A DNA stretch of 64,000 nucleotides from Leishmania martiniquensis (Eukaryota; Euglenozoa; Kinetoplastea; Trypanosomatida; Trypanosomatidae), in the NCBI RefSeq assembly GCF_017916325.1, contig NC_090170.1:740001-804000 (forward strand). Reading direction: 5' to 3'. Within the stretch, counting starts at the first letter, position 1; each line of letters begins with the position of its first letter. This document shows positions 27,288 to 37,997 of the stretch, piece after piece. The position numbers were made by a program, and so were the translations under genes. The notes beneath the pieces were generated by a model. It was not told the DNA's origin. It did no database searches and saw only the letters and a list, made by a program, of their open reading frames with translations.

Positions 27288-29119
27288 ACGGATGAGCGCG
27301 TGTGCCGCCCTCGCCCTCTCTGCTGAGTGTATGCACGCCGGATAGGCTGCCAATACTCTTGGGGAGCGACGAGAAGAAAAAAAGGAAGCAACCAAGAGCG
27401 GTGTCTCTTACCCGGCACGCACCCATCTACACACGCCCCCCCACACACACACACTCACGCAAGCGCGCGGAGGCGGTCTTACGTGCACGCGAGCCGCTCG
27501 CTGCGAGGCCACTCTTCTTTCTGTTTCGATGCCATTTGTGCTTTCCTCTTACAATAATTTTGTTCTAATTCGTTTCGTCATTTACGAGTACGCAGAAAAG
27601 GTCACATGCAGTAAGAACACTCTGCCCTCTCTCCCCTCGATTCCGCGTTCGCCCCAGGCCGCCATCGCATGGCCGACAGCAGCACCTGCCACCGCCGGAT
27701 CGAAGGCGAGGACGGGAGGGACGAATCAAGCTCTCCTAGCCTCAAGGGCGAGTCCGTTGTGAAGTGTCAGGACCTGCAGGCTATAGTGGCAGGCCTGCAC
27801 CTCACCAAGAGAAGAGGGGCGATACGCCTCGAGGAGCATAGCCATGGAAGTGATCTCGCTTCAGCGCACGCATATGCTGCTGGGCTCTCACGTTGCCTCG
27901 CCTTCTGCCGCTGCAACCATGCATGGCTCTGGTGTGTGTGTGTGTGTGGGGACACCGGTAAAAAGAGGCCAAGCAAGCGTGGCAGCGAGCAAGTGGGTGA
28001 GAACAGCAAGGTGAAGAGCACCAGCATCTGCCGTGACGGAACGCACACTCGCGCTCTAGGGGCGTCTCCGCATCTGCTTCTCCGAGTGTCAGTGCGCTTC
28101 GCCTGCCACAGGCATGTGCCACATGGCACTTCTCATCTCCATCAGCTCCCTCCCAACACTTCTTCTCTCGCTTCATCCACTGCCGTCTCACCGCTGCTTC
28201 GTGACGTGTCTCTCTTTCTCTCTCACGCACCTTTCGCCCGCCCTCCCTGACAAGAAGAAAAGCAACAGCACTGAAAGCAATCAGTGCCGGCTGAATACGG
28301 CGCAGCGTACTCTCGCGCCAGCACCACACCCCCACTCATTTCTGTTTCCGCTGCGAGTAACAGTTTGCTTACCCCCTCCCCTTTTCCCTCTCCTCCTTCA
28401 TCCTCCTTGCGCTGTGCGTGCGTGCGCTTTTTTCCGCCTGACCTACCCACTGGACATTCTTCTTTGTGCGCGTTTACGCACACAAGCGGGAGAGGGGGAG
28501 ACGAGAGGGCAAACATATGTCTCCGGTGTCGGCCGTTGGAAGTGGGGAAACAGCAAGCAGAGGGAACTCGTATTAGCGTAGTTGACTGTATCGCAGACTC
28601 ACTGACACACACACTTCTGTACACCCCTCTCTCACACACACATGAAAGTACCGTAGTGGGCTCGGGCTAGTAGTCTCGCCTTCTCTCTCCTTTGTTAGAC
28701 TCGGTCTCTTTTTTTTTTCATTGTCGCTGCCCTTCTTGGCGCGGTACGCTGTTGATGCTGACATCGCCGACTTTTTACGACATCTTATTCCCCCCTCCCT
28801 CCATCCCTCCCAACACCGGCACACACTAGTAGTTGCTGTGAACTCTACAGAGTAGCCGAAGACCGACACACACACACACACACAAAAGCGCCGTGAATTT
28901 CGATTTTTTTTGGCGCCGTCACTCGTACTCTCATCGAACTTCCTTGGCAGCTGACCCGGCAGTTTCAGCACCGAGAGCACGGAAGCCCCCCCTCCCCCCT
29001 GTAACAGCAGCGCTAGTTTCGGCGTGCTTCGCATCCCCGCCAATATACATACATGTATACCTACTTCGCCAAGTGCGGACTCATACCTTCTCCTACTTGG
29101 CATCACTGCTGTAGCGAAA
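27288..29119 (+). other. intergenic spacer, 1.8 kb
   Basis: No supported gene. CA-rich at 27440-27462, GT tract at 27932-27948, CA tract at 28866-28884, and C/T-rich runs at 28140-28240 and 28370-28400. An ATG frame of 193 codons at 27669-28250 runs through the GT tract and is not protein-like. The AG at 29113-29114 is a possible splice acceptor for the next gene. Confidence 0.6.
28866..28884. repeat. AC dinucleotide tract
   Basis: About nine AC units in the spacer before the NDUFA9 gene. Confidence 0.8.
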
Positions 29120-30241
29120 ATGTCTCGGCGCATGTTTGTCCGTAGCATGAACGGGGAGCTGTCCTCGACGTGGCGACACGGCGGCGCGGAGGCGAACACC
29201 ATGGGCGTCAACGTCGCCACCTTCGGGGCGACCGGCATCCTTGGCCACCACATCCACGCGGTGAACTGCTACCACGGCTACACCAGTATCCTCCCCTTCC
29301 GTTTCCGCTCTGGTATGCCGAGCAGTGTGCGCCAAATGCGCTCGAGCGGTGACGGGACGGTGGGACAGAACTTCGATACCGATTACGAAATCGACAAGGA
29401 GTTTGTCGTGAAGGCGATTCTTGAGAAAGTGGACAACGTCATCAACGTCGTCGGGGCGTGGCAGGAGCCGGCGTGCTATGAAAATAGTCAATCGTGGTTT
29501 TCGATGGAGGCAATCAACGTTGAGTGGCCACGCATGCTGGCTAGGTGGAGCCGTGAAATGGGGATCCTCAAGTTCACCCACATGTCTATGGTTGGCGCGG
29601 ACTTGAATAGCCCGTCAAAGCTGCTGCGGCAAAAGCGCGCGGCGGAGATTGCCGTGTTGGAGGAGTTCCCGACGGCCACGATCATTCGCGGCACGGACAT
29701 CTTTGCCGAGGACGACTTCTCCTACTCCAAGTATCTGAAGGCGCAGCGGTACATGAAAATCGTGCCCGTCCCGAATCGCGGCCAGCGCATCCACCAACCG
29801 GTGTTTGCCGGCGACCTTGCTGAGGCAGCAGCTCGTTCGCTGCTCCTTGATCACACTGAGGGCCGCATTGCCGAGCTCGGCGGTCCGGTGCGCTTCACCA
29901 CAAACGACCTGCTGCGTTGGTGCTCTGAGTGCAACAACCAGCGCCATCTGACGGTGCACCTGCCGAAGATCTTCTTCGACATTGCGTGCCACATCAATGA
30001 GCGCTACCCCCTCCACCAGGGTGTCCTGCTTGGTACCAAGGCGCCGTCCTGGAACAAGGACTGGGTGGACCGCCAGTTTATCGACAACTGCGCCATGCCG
30101 GAGCGCGACCCGGACTTGCTGGATTGGGAGGACTTTGGTATCCCACGAGAGGACTTGTATCGCATGGAGGAGAAATATTTCATCACATCCGTGATGTGGT
30201 CCAAGTGTGCCCCATACCTCGACTACGGCTACCGCTTATGA
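29120..30241 (+). CDS. NDUFA9: NDUFA9-like complex I 39-kDa subunit
   Basis: A 373-residue protein of the NDUFA9 family, an accessory subunit of mitochondrial NADH:ubiquinone oxidoreductase with a short-chain dehydrogenase-type Rossmann fold that binds a nucleotide structurally. The Rossmann glycine motif is VATFGATGILGHHI near residues 32-45. Later landmarks are KVDNVINVVGAWQEP, then FTHMSMVGADLNSPSKLLRQKRAAEIAVLEEFPTATIIRGTDIFAEDD, which matches the family's S-x-K-A-x-E segment and the conserved P-A-T-I-x-R strand. VFAGDLAEAAARSL is also typical. The N-terminal 20 residues (MSRRMFVRSMNGELSSTW) may be an import signal. The start is the ATG at 29120; upstream the frame opens only from GTG at 29024. 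Confidence 0.92.
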   Translation: MSRRMFVRSMNGELSSTWRHGGAEANTMGVNVATFGATGILGHHIHAVNCYHGYTSILPFRFRSGMPSSVRQMRSSGDGTVGQNFDTDYEIDKEFVVKAILEKVDNVINVVGAWQEPACYENSQSWFSMEAINVEWPRMLARWSREMGILKFTHMSMVGADLNSPSKLLRQKRAAEIAVLEEFPTATIIRGTDIFAEDDFSYSKYLKAQRYMKIVPVPNRGQRIHQPVFAGDLAEAAARSLLLDHTEGRIAELGGPVRFTTNDLLRWCSECNNQRHLTVHLPKIFFDIACHINERYPLHQGVLLGTKAPSWNKDWVDRQFIDNCAMPERDPDLLDWEDFGIPREDLYRMEEKYFITSVMWSKCAPYLDYGYRL

Positions 30242-32215
30242 TGAGACCTCCCCCGCCCCCTCCCCCTTCGCTCTCGCCCCCCACAGAGGGGAGTATATAT
30301 ATATATACGTTGCAAAGAAGAATGGAGACTGGATGGTTCGCATATGGGGGGCTGTGGCCACCCTTTCTCAGCTTTTCCTTTGCGTGTGTGGCGAGAGCGA
30401 GGGGCTGCTCACGCAATCCACGTGCTCGCTCTCTTCCGCGCGATTGCCTCTCCCCCTTCTTTTTCCGGCGCCGTTGGGCCTGCTCGTTTCAGCTTTCATT
30501 TCTTTTGCGCTTGCCTCTCCTTTCGCCGCTGGTCTTCAAGAGCAGCGGTAAAAAACAAAGCGCCCTCGCTCTCGTGCCCTTTACGCTCACCTTTGTGTGT
30601 GCGCGTCTGTGCGTTGGATTCCGTGGCGGTGCGCTGACTTGTGTTGCCGGCGGCCATCATAGCAGGAGTGCATGGACAGTGGTGCGCTTATGCCTGTGTA
30701 TGCGCTGTCGTATGCCCTCTTTCTTTGCGTAGCTCGTGAGAGGCGTTTCTTTTTTTTTTGCGACTCGATACCCATTTGGCATCGGCGACACAGCGCCACA
30801 CACACACACACACACAATGAGCGAGAACAGCAGGAAGAGCGACATGAGTGAAAAGCGGACGCCTCGCACAGCGGATCGAGCCCAGAGGGCAGCATGCCTG
30901 TGGAGGCAGGACGCAGCACATCTAGGGATAGGAGATACGGTGCATGTTTCTGAACTTTATCTCTCAGTGGCGGAGGCACGTCGATGAATCCAGACGACGA
31001 TGAGGAGCGGTATGGAATGAGGGCTGCCAGGGGAGGAGGAGTAGGGGGCGAGGGTGTAGAAGAGAGCGTGAAGGGTGAGAAAGAGTGAGGAGGGTACCGA
31101 TAGAGGCTGCACTGAAGACAGAGGCATCCCGTGCGTGTAAGCCTCGTTGCATCGTGACTCTCCTTTCCTGCTTCTGCGTGCGTGTCCCTTTCGCCCCCCT
31201 CCCTCCGTTCTTGAAATGGGCTGCGATCGACCACCTCCTTCTCCTCCCCTCCCCCCACAACGCGGCCCGCGTGTGGCTGCTTCTCAGGGCCACGCGTTGC
31301 GTACGCTCAGGGGTCCGCCTGCCCCTTTTCCATTCTTGTATTAGTGCCACCCATCGCCTCTACCGCTCATTCTCCTCTCCTTTTTTCCCTTTCGAACCCT
31401 CCGGCCCTCCATCTCTTCCATGCGATTTGTATTCCTTGGGATTCCGGGTCTCCTCGCATGCACATCCACATCTACACACGCCCACACCCACATACACACG
31501 CATGCTTGCATATGGGGCGCAGCTGTTACACATCTCTTCAACGAGCATCTCCAAAAGCGACGCGCACCTACCCAAAGCGGCAACGACAAGAGAGGAAAAG
31601 CGATCTCAGTCGCTCAGCTGCGCTGATGCGCTGCTGTTTATCTTCTTCCACGAGATCGCTTTCGCCCCGTACTTGGGCCTGTGACGCGCCCGTCCTCGCC
31701 CCGCGACTGCTGCGCCCCTGAGCGACTCTCTCGACATGTGCAGTGTGACGCCACTGGTAGTTAACGGACACCTCTGAACGGTATCTTTGTGATTTTGCCC
31801 CCCCCCCCCACCTTTGCCTTTTTCGGCGCTTTTTTCTTCGTTTTCTATTAGACGGCCTTCGGCCCTTTCGCTTTACAGCAAAGATTATCGGCCCGCCCAG
31901 ACGCGCTTCTCTCTCTTCCGTTAGGTGTGTGTTGTTGGTCTGCCGCCTCCATTCCAATCGATTCCCCTGCGGGGTGCGGTGCGTCTGCGCTCCTCCCTCC
32001 CCCCTTTTCCCGATCACTTCTTCCTCTCCTCTGAAGCAAAAAAAAAAACCAGCGTGCCCGCCACCGTTGACAAGCGCAGTTGGATGACGCGCATGTGGAT
32101 GCGTGTTTGCGTACTCCATTGTGCCTTCTCTTCTTCTGTGCCACTCTCACGCGCTCCCGCGTTGTAGCGTGCAAAGTTGTCCCCTTCGAACACCGAGGAG
32201 AGAGGAGACGCTGGC
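30242..32215 (+). other. intergenic spacer, 2.0 kb
   Basis: No supported gene. TA tract at 30294-30307, CA tract at 30797-30816, CA-rich 31456-31502, a run of 12 C at 31798-31809, and an A-run at 32038-32048. Pyrimidine-rich stretches occur throughout (30440-30530, 31160-31210, 31985-32035). Confidence 0.6.
30294..30307. repeat. TA dinucleotide tract
   Basis: Seven TA units about 50 bases after the NDUFA9 stop; one of several TA tracts in the spacers. Confidence 0.8.
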
Positions 32216-35200
32216 ATGCCGTCGCGTGTATTCGTCCGTGCTCAGGTGCTGGACAGCCTCTCCGACGACGCTGCCCGTCAAGAGGCAGAGGCGATTCCTG
32301 AGTTCATCTACTTCTTTCTTCGTGATGCTTTCCTTGCCGTCGATGAGGACGGCGACGGCTATGTGACGGGCGACGCCGTGTCACGGCTCTTCCCTGCCCT
32401 CACAAGCGCGAGGGCAGGAAACGGCTCTGCTTCCTCCCCTGAAGCGCCTGGCATTATGGCACCGACGGTGCATCCGACGTGGTGGAGCCCGACGTCCTAT
32501 GTTGCCCCCACGCGGTGCGCCACCGCTGCCCAGCAGCGCCCTTTGGATTTGTGCGGCTTCATGCAGACATACTGGCCGATTGTGAGCGACAAGATGGCGC
32601 GCCTGGTGGGTGACACCAGGAGCGAAAAGAGCAGCGATAATGCTAGCCGCTCTCGAAGCCCATGCGCGCCAGTGGGCCGCCAGCCCGTCTTCTCTCCCTC
32701 CCCTTTTCGTGACGTCTCGGCGCCCCCGCTACGGGCACCGTCGACCAGCCGCCTCGCTGCTGCCGTTCCTGTCAACTGCCTAGCCGCATCACTGGTGTGT
32801 GGGGCGAGGCCAGTGTTAGAGGGTGAGACTGTGGCCCCAGAGCAGCACCGCCTCTACCGTCAAGCTGTGGAGCACATCTGGATGGGCGACTGTACGCGGT
32901 CGCCGCACAGCGGCACGCCTTCCCCTGCGCTGGAGTCGCCGTCTGCGTCATCGCCAGTGCCGCCGCCGTGCCCGCAGCATCTTCTGACGGAAAACGACAT
33001 GGAGGAACTGCTGGCGGCCTTTTTTTATCTTGACAGACAGAATGACGGGTACGTGGGGGTGGCGGACGTGGCCGCCGCACTGCAGTCGCTTCTTCACGCA
33101 GCCGCGTGCACTGGCCAAGGCTTTGTCTCGGCCGACACACCAGCGGAGGTGCACAATGATGTTGAACAGCTGGCGCATGCGATGTTGCGCCTGGCCTTGT
33201 CGACGACGACCACCCCACGCGACGCTATCGCCCCGGGGCGAGAGGCGGCCTCCCCAGCCTCTGATCCCTCTACCACTCCTCCTGCACTTCCCTCGCCGCC
33301 CAGCTGCGACCCCTGTGTGAGCTGGACGGTGTTCGCGCGTTCTTTTCAGTGCGACACCGGCGCCTTCCCAGCAGAGCTTGTCGCCTGGTGCGCAGGATGC
33401 GCACGCGCAAGCCGCGAATCAACCACCCGCGCGCTGGCCACCACGCCGCAGTGGATGTCTCCGTTAGAGTGCGCGTATGTGCAGCAGCTGCTCATCTCCT
33501 ATATGGACCTCTCGTGCGCCGAGAAGGGCAAGGCATTTCCTCGCCCATCCCCGACTACGAGCGCGAAGGCCGACTCGGCTCCAGCGGCCGCGCTCTCCCA
33601 GCGCGTCTCTGTAAACACCGCCTCTACAAGAACGCTATCGCGGCGCTGCCAACCGACAGGCACCTGCGAGGATCATTGGCGCGGCCCATATTCGTGCCAG
33701 ACGCATGCAGCGGCGCTAGCGTTGCAGCAGCGCTGCCACCACACAGACGTTCACGTACAACACTCAGTGAGGAGCGACATAGCCACTCTACCGCTTCCTT
33801 TGCTGGAGGCGAGCCTCCGGCAGGATATGCATGCGTTTCTGTTTCCCGGGGCATGCTCGTTCTCTGCCGCGGCAGAGGCTGCACTGGGAGAGGTGGTGGA
33901 GCATCATGTGCGGGCCGTGTGCACGCTCGCACGACGTGTAGCCCTTCTCCCGGCCTTCTGTCATTCCTCTGACGCGCGGACGACTGGTAAAGTGTCGCCA
34001 CTTTCTGCTTGCGTGGGGTTGGCACACGTGAACATGAAGAAGCTAGTGGATGCTATCACTGCCGATCCGCGGTGCCTACATCTGGACGTACTGGTGCCTT
34101 GGGAGTCACGGCTAGCCGCCGTCGTGGAAGGTGCTCAGCACTATCCGCGGCGCCTCGTCGAGGAGGCCGTGTCACTTCTTTCTGTCTTTGCGCATGACGC
34201 TGGACAGGGCGGGGGCGCAGAGCTTGCAGACGTGCTGCACCTGCGGCGCGCGCTTTCAGCGCTCTCCCCCTCGCTGGCACGGCTGATCACCGGGGCCGCG
34301 AGCTTCTGCGAGGGCCAATGGCGCTTGGAGAGGTGTATGATCGCACTCACAACGCACGTTTTATCGGTGCCGCCGCTGTTACACGTGCCCCCTTCCCCAG
34401 GTTCCGAGGAGACTGCTCTCACAAGCGCTTCAGTGACCGCTTCCGGAGACTCGGCGGTTGCTTTGCACGATCATCCGTGCTTCGCGCTGATGCGGAATGC
34501 TCCCTTGCTGAAGGCGTCGCATGGTTGGCTGCGCTACACGTGCCGACGGATGCCATCCCGGGAGCAGCGGGCTATCATCGAAGCGCTGAGATGCAGTCGC
34601 GTTGGCAGCTATGGAGGGGATAAATTATGCGAAGCCGCGAACGGCACCTTCCATTCAATCATCGATGGGAAACGAGACGACAAAGACGATCAGCGCCCTA
34701 TTTCTGCGTGCGACATGTACAGGGTGCTGCTGCCACCGGTTAGGGCAAGCTGCTGGGTATGCTCTGTTGATCCTGTCGTGGCGGCGCACGTTACGCTCGT
34801 CCTCGTCGCTGCCAGCATGAGTGCTGACATTACCGCGCAGATGGAGGAGTCTGCGTGGTGGGCCCGTGTTCTCGCTTTGCTGGAGCAATGGGTGCGCGCC
34901 AACCATAGTCGTTGCTGTCTTCCGGAGCGCACCGACGCGTGGGCCATGAATGCTATCACTTCCACTGCTGCGGAGTTGGGTTTGCCGTGCTGCCGAGAAG
35001 TGAGCAGAGTACTCAGTCATCTGCATGTCGCATTGCCAGTGACGACGTGCATGGTCACTGTCAAGGAGGAAGAGTTGACGCAGTCTCTGACACGTGTTGT
35101 CGAGTCTCTTTCTCTGTGGGCACCTCCCCCGTCGGCGAAGGCGGTATTGCCTTCATCGTCCGCCGCGGCGTGTTCGCGGCTTGTCGATACGCTTGTTGGT

Positions 35201-36487
35201 GCGTGCCCTTGCCATGAGCCAGCACTCGTCGACGTCTCCTCATTGCTTCAACGGTGGTTGGAGGCGTACCCTTTGCCGCTGACCGTGACACATCTGTCGC
35301 TGTGCTGTGCTATCGAGGAGGTCGGGTCCGTTTACTATGCTCTAAAGCGACTCGCTGCCTCAGAGGAGGAAAAGCGGCTGCAGGGCACGACACCCGCAGG
35401 CTGGACTGCGGCATCGCCTCGGGCCCTCGGCAAAGAGCTCCGGACTGCAACTGCATCAAGCAGACCAGCGCCGGCTGCACCTGTTCTGACCGGCATCAGC
35501 CCGGCATGCCTGTCGGAGCTTCTGGGAAACGAGGACCTTCTCCTTGCTCTGTATGCCGTCAGCCCGCCAGAGGCAGTTGGTGTGTGGGGTGGCGCATTGT
35601 GCCGCCTTGGCACCCTGCTTCGCCCGGTGCTGTTGAGCTCGACGGGCGTACGAGTGTCGCTCGACAAGCTCAGTGGGCGACCGTTGGAGTGTGGTAGGAT
35701 TGTGGGAAGGGCGGCGCCCGGCTCGGCATCTATACCACCCCTTGCAGCGGCCACGTTTCATCGAAACGGCGGCCAAAGGGATTTGGCAGACGCGCTGACA
35801 TCCATGGCGGTGCCGGCTCCTGTGCAGCATGCCGCTGCCCAGCTCTTCGCTCATGTCGACGTCGAGGGCACAGGCAGGGTTACCGAGGATCAGCTGCGCA
35901 GTCACCGATCGCGGGTGCCCGCCTCTGTGCGATATGGATGGCACCGCTTTGTGACTGCTTTGTGCAGCAGCTCTGCCATGACCTCCTTGCCGCTGTCTTG
36001 TGAGACGACACCGTGCACCTTGATCGCTGGCGGTCTCTCAGCCGCAGTACTTCGATCGCATCGGTGGCGCTGTGGCTGCCGTGCTGCTGCAGCGCCTGAG
36101 CTCTGCGTAAGCGGTGCGCAGCCTCGCAGGCAGCCTCAGGAAGAGGAGGTTTCGCGCTTCTCCGTCGCTACGCAGCGCTCTGACGACGATGCAGCCACCA
36201 CATATAGCCTCGGAGACATGCTAGTGCGCATGGCGGAGCTGCGTGTCTGCGTTCAGGCGCAGCTGCTAGAAGAGAGCAGCGCGCGGGCAAAAGCCGAGAC
36301 AAGTGCCGTTGTGGCGAGAAAACATAACCTTGCCCCAGCGACAGTTGCATTAGGTGCCGGCTTGCCGTGGTTAACGGCCACTGACCAGAAAGCAGCGGCC
36401 TCTTCCTCGCCAGCTGCAGGGACGGCGCAATGGTGGGCAACCTACTTGGAGGAGCTGTGCCGAAGCTACTCTCCTCTCGCACTGTAG
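32216..36487 (+). CDS. large EF-hand-like protein
   Basis: A 1,423-residue protein without a recognised family name. Three EF-hand-like calcium loops can be seen. The loop at residues 43-54 (DEDGDGYVTGDA) is nearly canonical but has Ala at position 12. The loop at 273-284 (DRQNDGYVGVAD) keeps Asp at position 12. The loop at 1215-1226 (DVEGTGRVTEDQ) is degenerate, with Gln at 12. Each follows a helix (IYFFLRDAFLAV; MEELLAAFFYL; AAQLFAHV), supporting the assignment. Between them are long Ser/Pro/Ala-rich linkers (about 130-270, 300-420) and helical, cysteine-containing segments (about 560-1100). Only the second loop looks able to bind calcium in the usual way. The start is the ATG at 32216; the frame opens upstream only from TTG. 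Confidence 0.7.
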   Translation: MPSRVFVRAQVLDSLSDDAARQEAEAIPEFIYFFLRDAFLAVDEDGDGYVTGDAVSRLFPALTSARAGNGSASSPEAPGIMAPTVHPTWWSPTSYVAPTRCATAAQQRPLDLCGFMQTYWPIVSDKMARLVGDTRSEKSSDNASRSRSPCAPVGRQPVFSPSPFRDVSAPPLRAPSTSRLAAAVPVNCLAASLVCGARPVLEGETVAPEQHRLYRQAVEHIWMGDCTRSPHSGTPSPALESPSASSPVPPPCPQHLLTENDMEELLAAFFYLDRQNDGYVGVADVAAALQSLLHAAACTGQGFVSADTPAEVHNDVEQLAHAMLRLALSTTTTPRDAIAPGREAASPASDPSTTPPALPSPPSCDPCVSWTVFARSFQCDTGAFPAELVAWCAGCARASRESTTRALATTPQWMSPLECAYVQQLLISYMDLSCAEKGKAFPRPSPTTSAKADSAPAAALSQRVSVNTASTRTLSRRCQPTGTCEDHWRGPYSCQTHAAALALQQRCHHTDVHVQHSVRSDIATLPLPLLEASLRQDMHAFLFPGACSFSAAAEAALGEVVEHHVRAVCTLARRVALLPAFCHSSDARTTGKVSPLSACVGLAHVNMKKLVDAITADPRCLHLDVLVPWESRLAAVVEGAQHYPRRLVEEAVSLLSVFAHDAGQGGGAELADVLHLRRALSALSPSLARLITGAASFCEGQWRLERCMIALTTHVLSVPPLLHVPPSPGSEETALTSASVTASGDSAVALHDHPCFALMRNAPLLKASHGWLRYTCRRMPSREQRAIIEALRCSRVGSYGGDKLCEAANGTFHSIIDGKRDDKDDQRPISACDMYRVLLPPVRASCWVCSVDPVVAAHVTLVLVAASMSADITAQMEESAWWARVLALLEQWVRANHSRCCLPERTDAWAMNAITSTAAELGLPCCREVSRVLSHLHVALPVTTCMVTVKEEELTQSLTRVVESLSLWAPPPSAKAVLPSSSAAACSRLVDTLVGACPCHEPALVDVSSLLQRWLEAYPLPLTVTHLSLCCAIEEVGSVYYALKRLAASEEEKRLQGTTPAGWTAASPRALGKELRTATASSRPAPAAPVLTGISPACLSELLGNEDLLLALYAVSPPEAVGVWGGALCRLGTLLRPVLLSSTGVRVSLDKLSGRPLECGRIVGRAAPGSASIPPLAAATFHRNGGQRDLADALTSMAVPAPVQHAAAQLFAHVDVEGTGRVTEDQLRSHRSRVPASVRYGWHRFVTALCSSSAMTSLPLSCETTPCTLIAGGLSAAVLRSHRWRCGCRAAAAPELCVSGAQPRRQPQEEEVSRFSVATQRSDDDAATTYSLGDMLVRMAELRVCVQAQLLEESSARAKAETSAVVARKHNLAPATVALGAGLPWLTATDQKAAASSSPAAGTAQWWATYLEELCRSYSPLAL

Positions 36488-37235
36488 CCATGCGTGGCGT
36501 GCCAGCTCGCCACACAGCTGCACTCGGGGGTGCTCCGCGGCGGCCTTCCTTTTTCGTTTTGTTTTCACGCGGCGCACTCTCCGCTCCCCCTTCTCTGTTT
36601 GTGTGCGCACAAGTACTCTGCCCCGCCCTCTCTCTTAGCTTTTTTTTGGAAGGAGCCAAGGGCGCGTCGCAACCCGTGCGCAGGTGAGCGGGTGGCGGTC
36701 GCTGATTGTATGGCAGGCACCGCGGAATCGATGGTGCATAGCACCGCAGGCGTACGTGCGGCTGAAAGCGGCTTTGGCGTTCGAAGGATAGTATGTCGAG
36801 GAGGAGGAGCGGTTGGGTGTGGGTGTGGGGGGGCATCATGCTCTCTCGGGAGGATGTGCTGGAGCTGTGTGATGTGGGCGGTCTCTGCCACCATCGAGCC
36901 TATGCCCCCCTCCCCAGCTTACACCATCGCTGAGGGGGCTGCAATTGTGCGGCGACATTTGCACGGTAGCGTGCGCAAGCCGGCATACACGCCACTTCCA
37001 GGAGGGGGTGGTGTGTGTGCTCCTCCTCTTTTTTATTTTTTTTGAGGGATTAAACTCCTCTTCACATGACGCTCTCGGGTTTAAATGGACACGCGCGCGC
37101 GCTTCCCTAGCAGTTTGCCTCGCCTCTTCCCCTATCCCCCCTCGATGCCCATATTGCCGATGTTTCCGCTTCAGCGCACACTCGCCCACTCATTACCGCT
37201 CCTACAAAGAGTTGTCACCTTTCTGCCTCCTCCTT

Positions 37236-37282
37236 ACACACACACACACACGAGAGAGAGAGAAAGAGAGGGAGAGGGAGAA
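37236..37282. repeat. compound CA-GA microsatellite
   Basis: About eight AC units run directly into a GA-rich tract with few interruptions. Confidence 0.8.
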
Positions 37283-37333
37283 TAGTGAGAGCGTCATTTC
37301 GACGAAGAGCGCCTCTGCCGCCTTTATACATAC

Positions 37334-37356
37334 ATATATATATATATGTGTGTATA
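37334..37356. repeat. compound TA-GT microsatellite
   Basis: Eight AT units followed by GTGTGTAT. The same TA-then-GT order recurs at 57632-57656 and 60123-60150. Confidence 0.8.
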
Positions 37357-37997
37357 TTCTTTCAGCAGAAGAGGAGGATTGCGCTTATCGCATGAGGCAC
37401 TCATCCTCACTTCACGGCAGGCCCCTTTCCATCTCGCCCCCCTCCTCTCTCTGGCGCGTTTTTTTGAACGTGTCTATGCGTGTGGGGGCTTAGACTAGAG
37501 CGGACGCACTTCTTTCCATTTTCCCGTCTGAGGAATTGCTGCGACTGGTGCGCGGCTCCCACGGCGATTGCAGCGCCCTCCCTTCTCGTTGCTGTTTCTC
37601 TTTCCCGTCGTGCTGTTTTCCTCTCGGCCTCCTTATGTGGTGGCTCATTTTCTCTGGTACCCCTCCACTCCACCCCCCTCCCTCCACTTCAATCGGTTAG
37701 CTGAGACGGCGACGCACACTCGTACGCAACGTACATCCTCATGCGTGTTTTACCGCACCTGCACTAGATTTCGACCAACTCTGTCTCCTTCGCGGCGTCT
37801 CGCTCGCCGCAGTGGTGCCGCATCTCGACCACGCCTCACTCTCTCGTAGCTTCCTTGCTGTCTGCAGTTACGGTACGCCACCTCCTCTCCCGCTGCTTTC
37901 GAGCCATCGTATTGGCTCTAAGAGGGGCGCCGCGTCTGCACCGAATCGATTCAGTCCTCACAGCAAAAGAAAAAAGGACACTGGGGCGGCACTTGTG

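Larger units (their letters stand above)
36488..37997 (+). other. intergenic spacer, 1.5 kb
   Basis: No supported gene. Contains GT/GG-rich 36818-36832, a T-run at 37030-37043, a CA tract (37236-37251) running into a GA tract (37252-37282), and a TA tract followed by GT (37334-37356). Pyrimidine-rich run at 37840-37864; the AG at 37866-37867 is a candidate splice acceptor for the giant ankyrin gene. Confidence 0.6.

Noticed and set aside
25782..27395. 537-codon antisense open frame across the eS6 gene and its flanks
   Set aside because: It is a shadow of the eS6 gene with a UTR extension; no protein-like content and opposite to all supported genes.
27669..28250. 193-codon ATG frame after eS6
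   Set aside because: Reads through a GT tract and C/T-rich DNA; no recognisable domain. A short real peptide at its beginning cannot be excluded.
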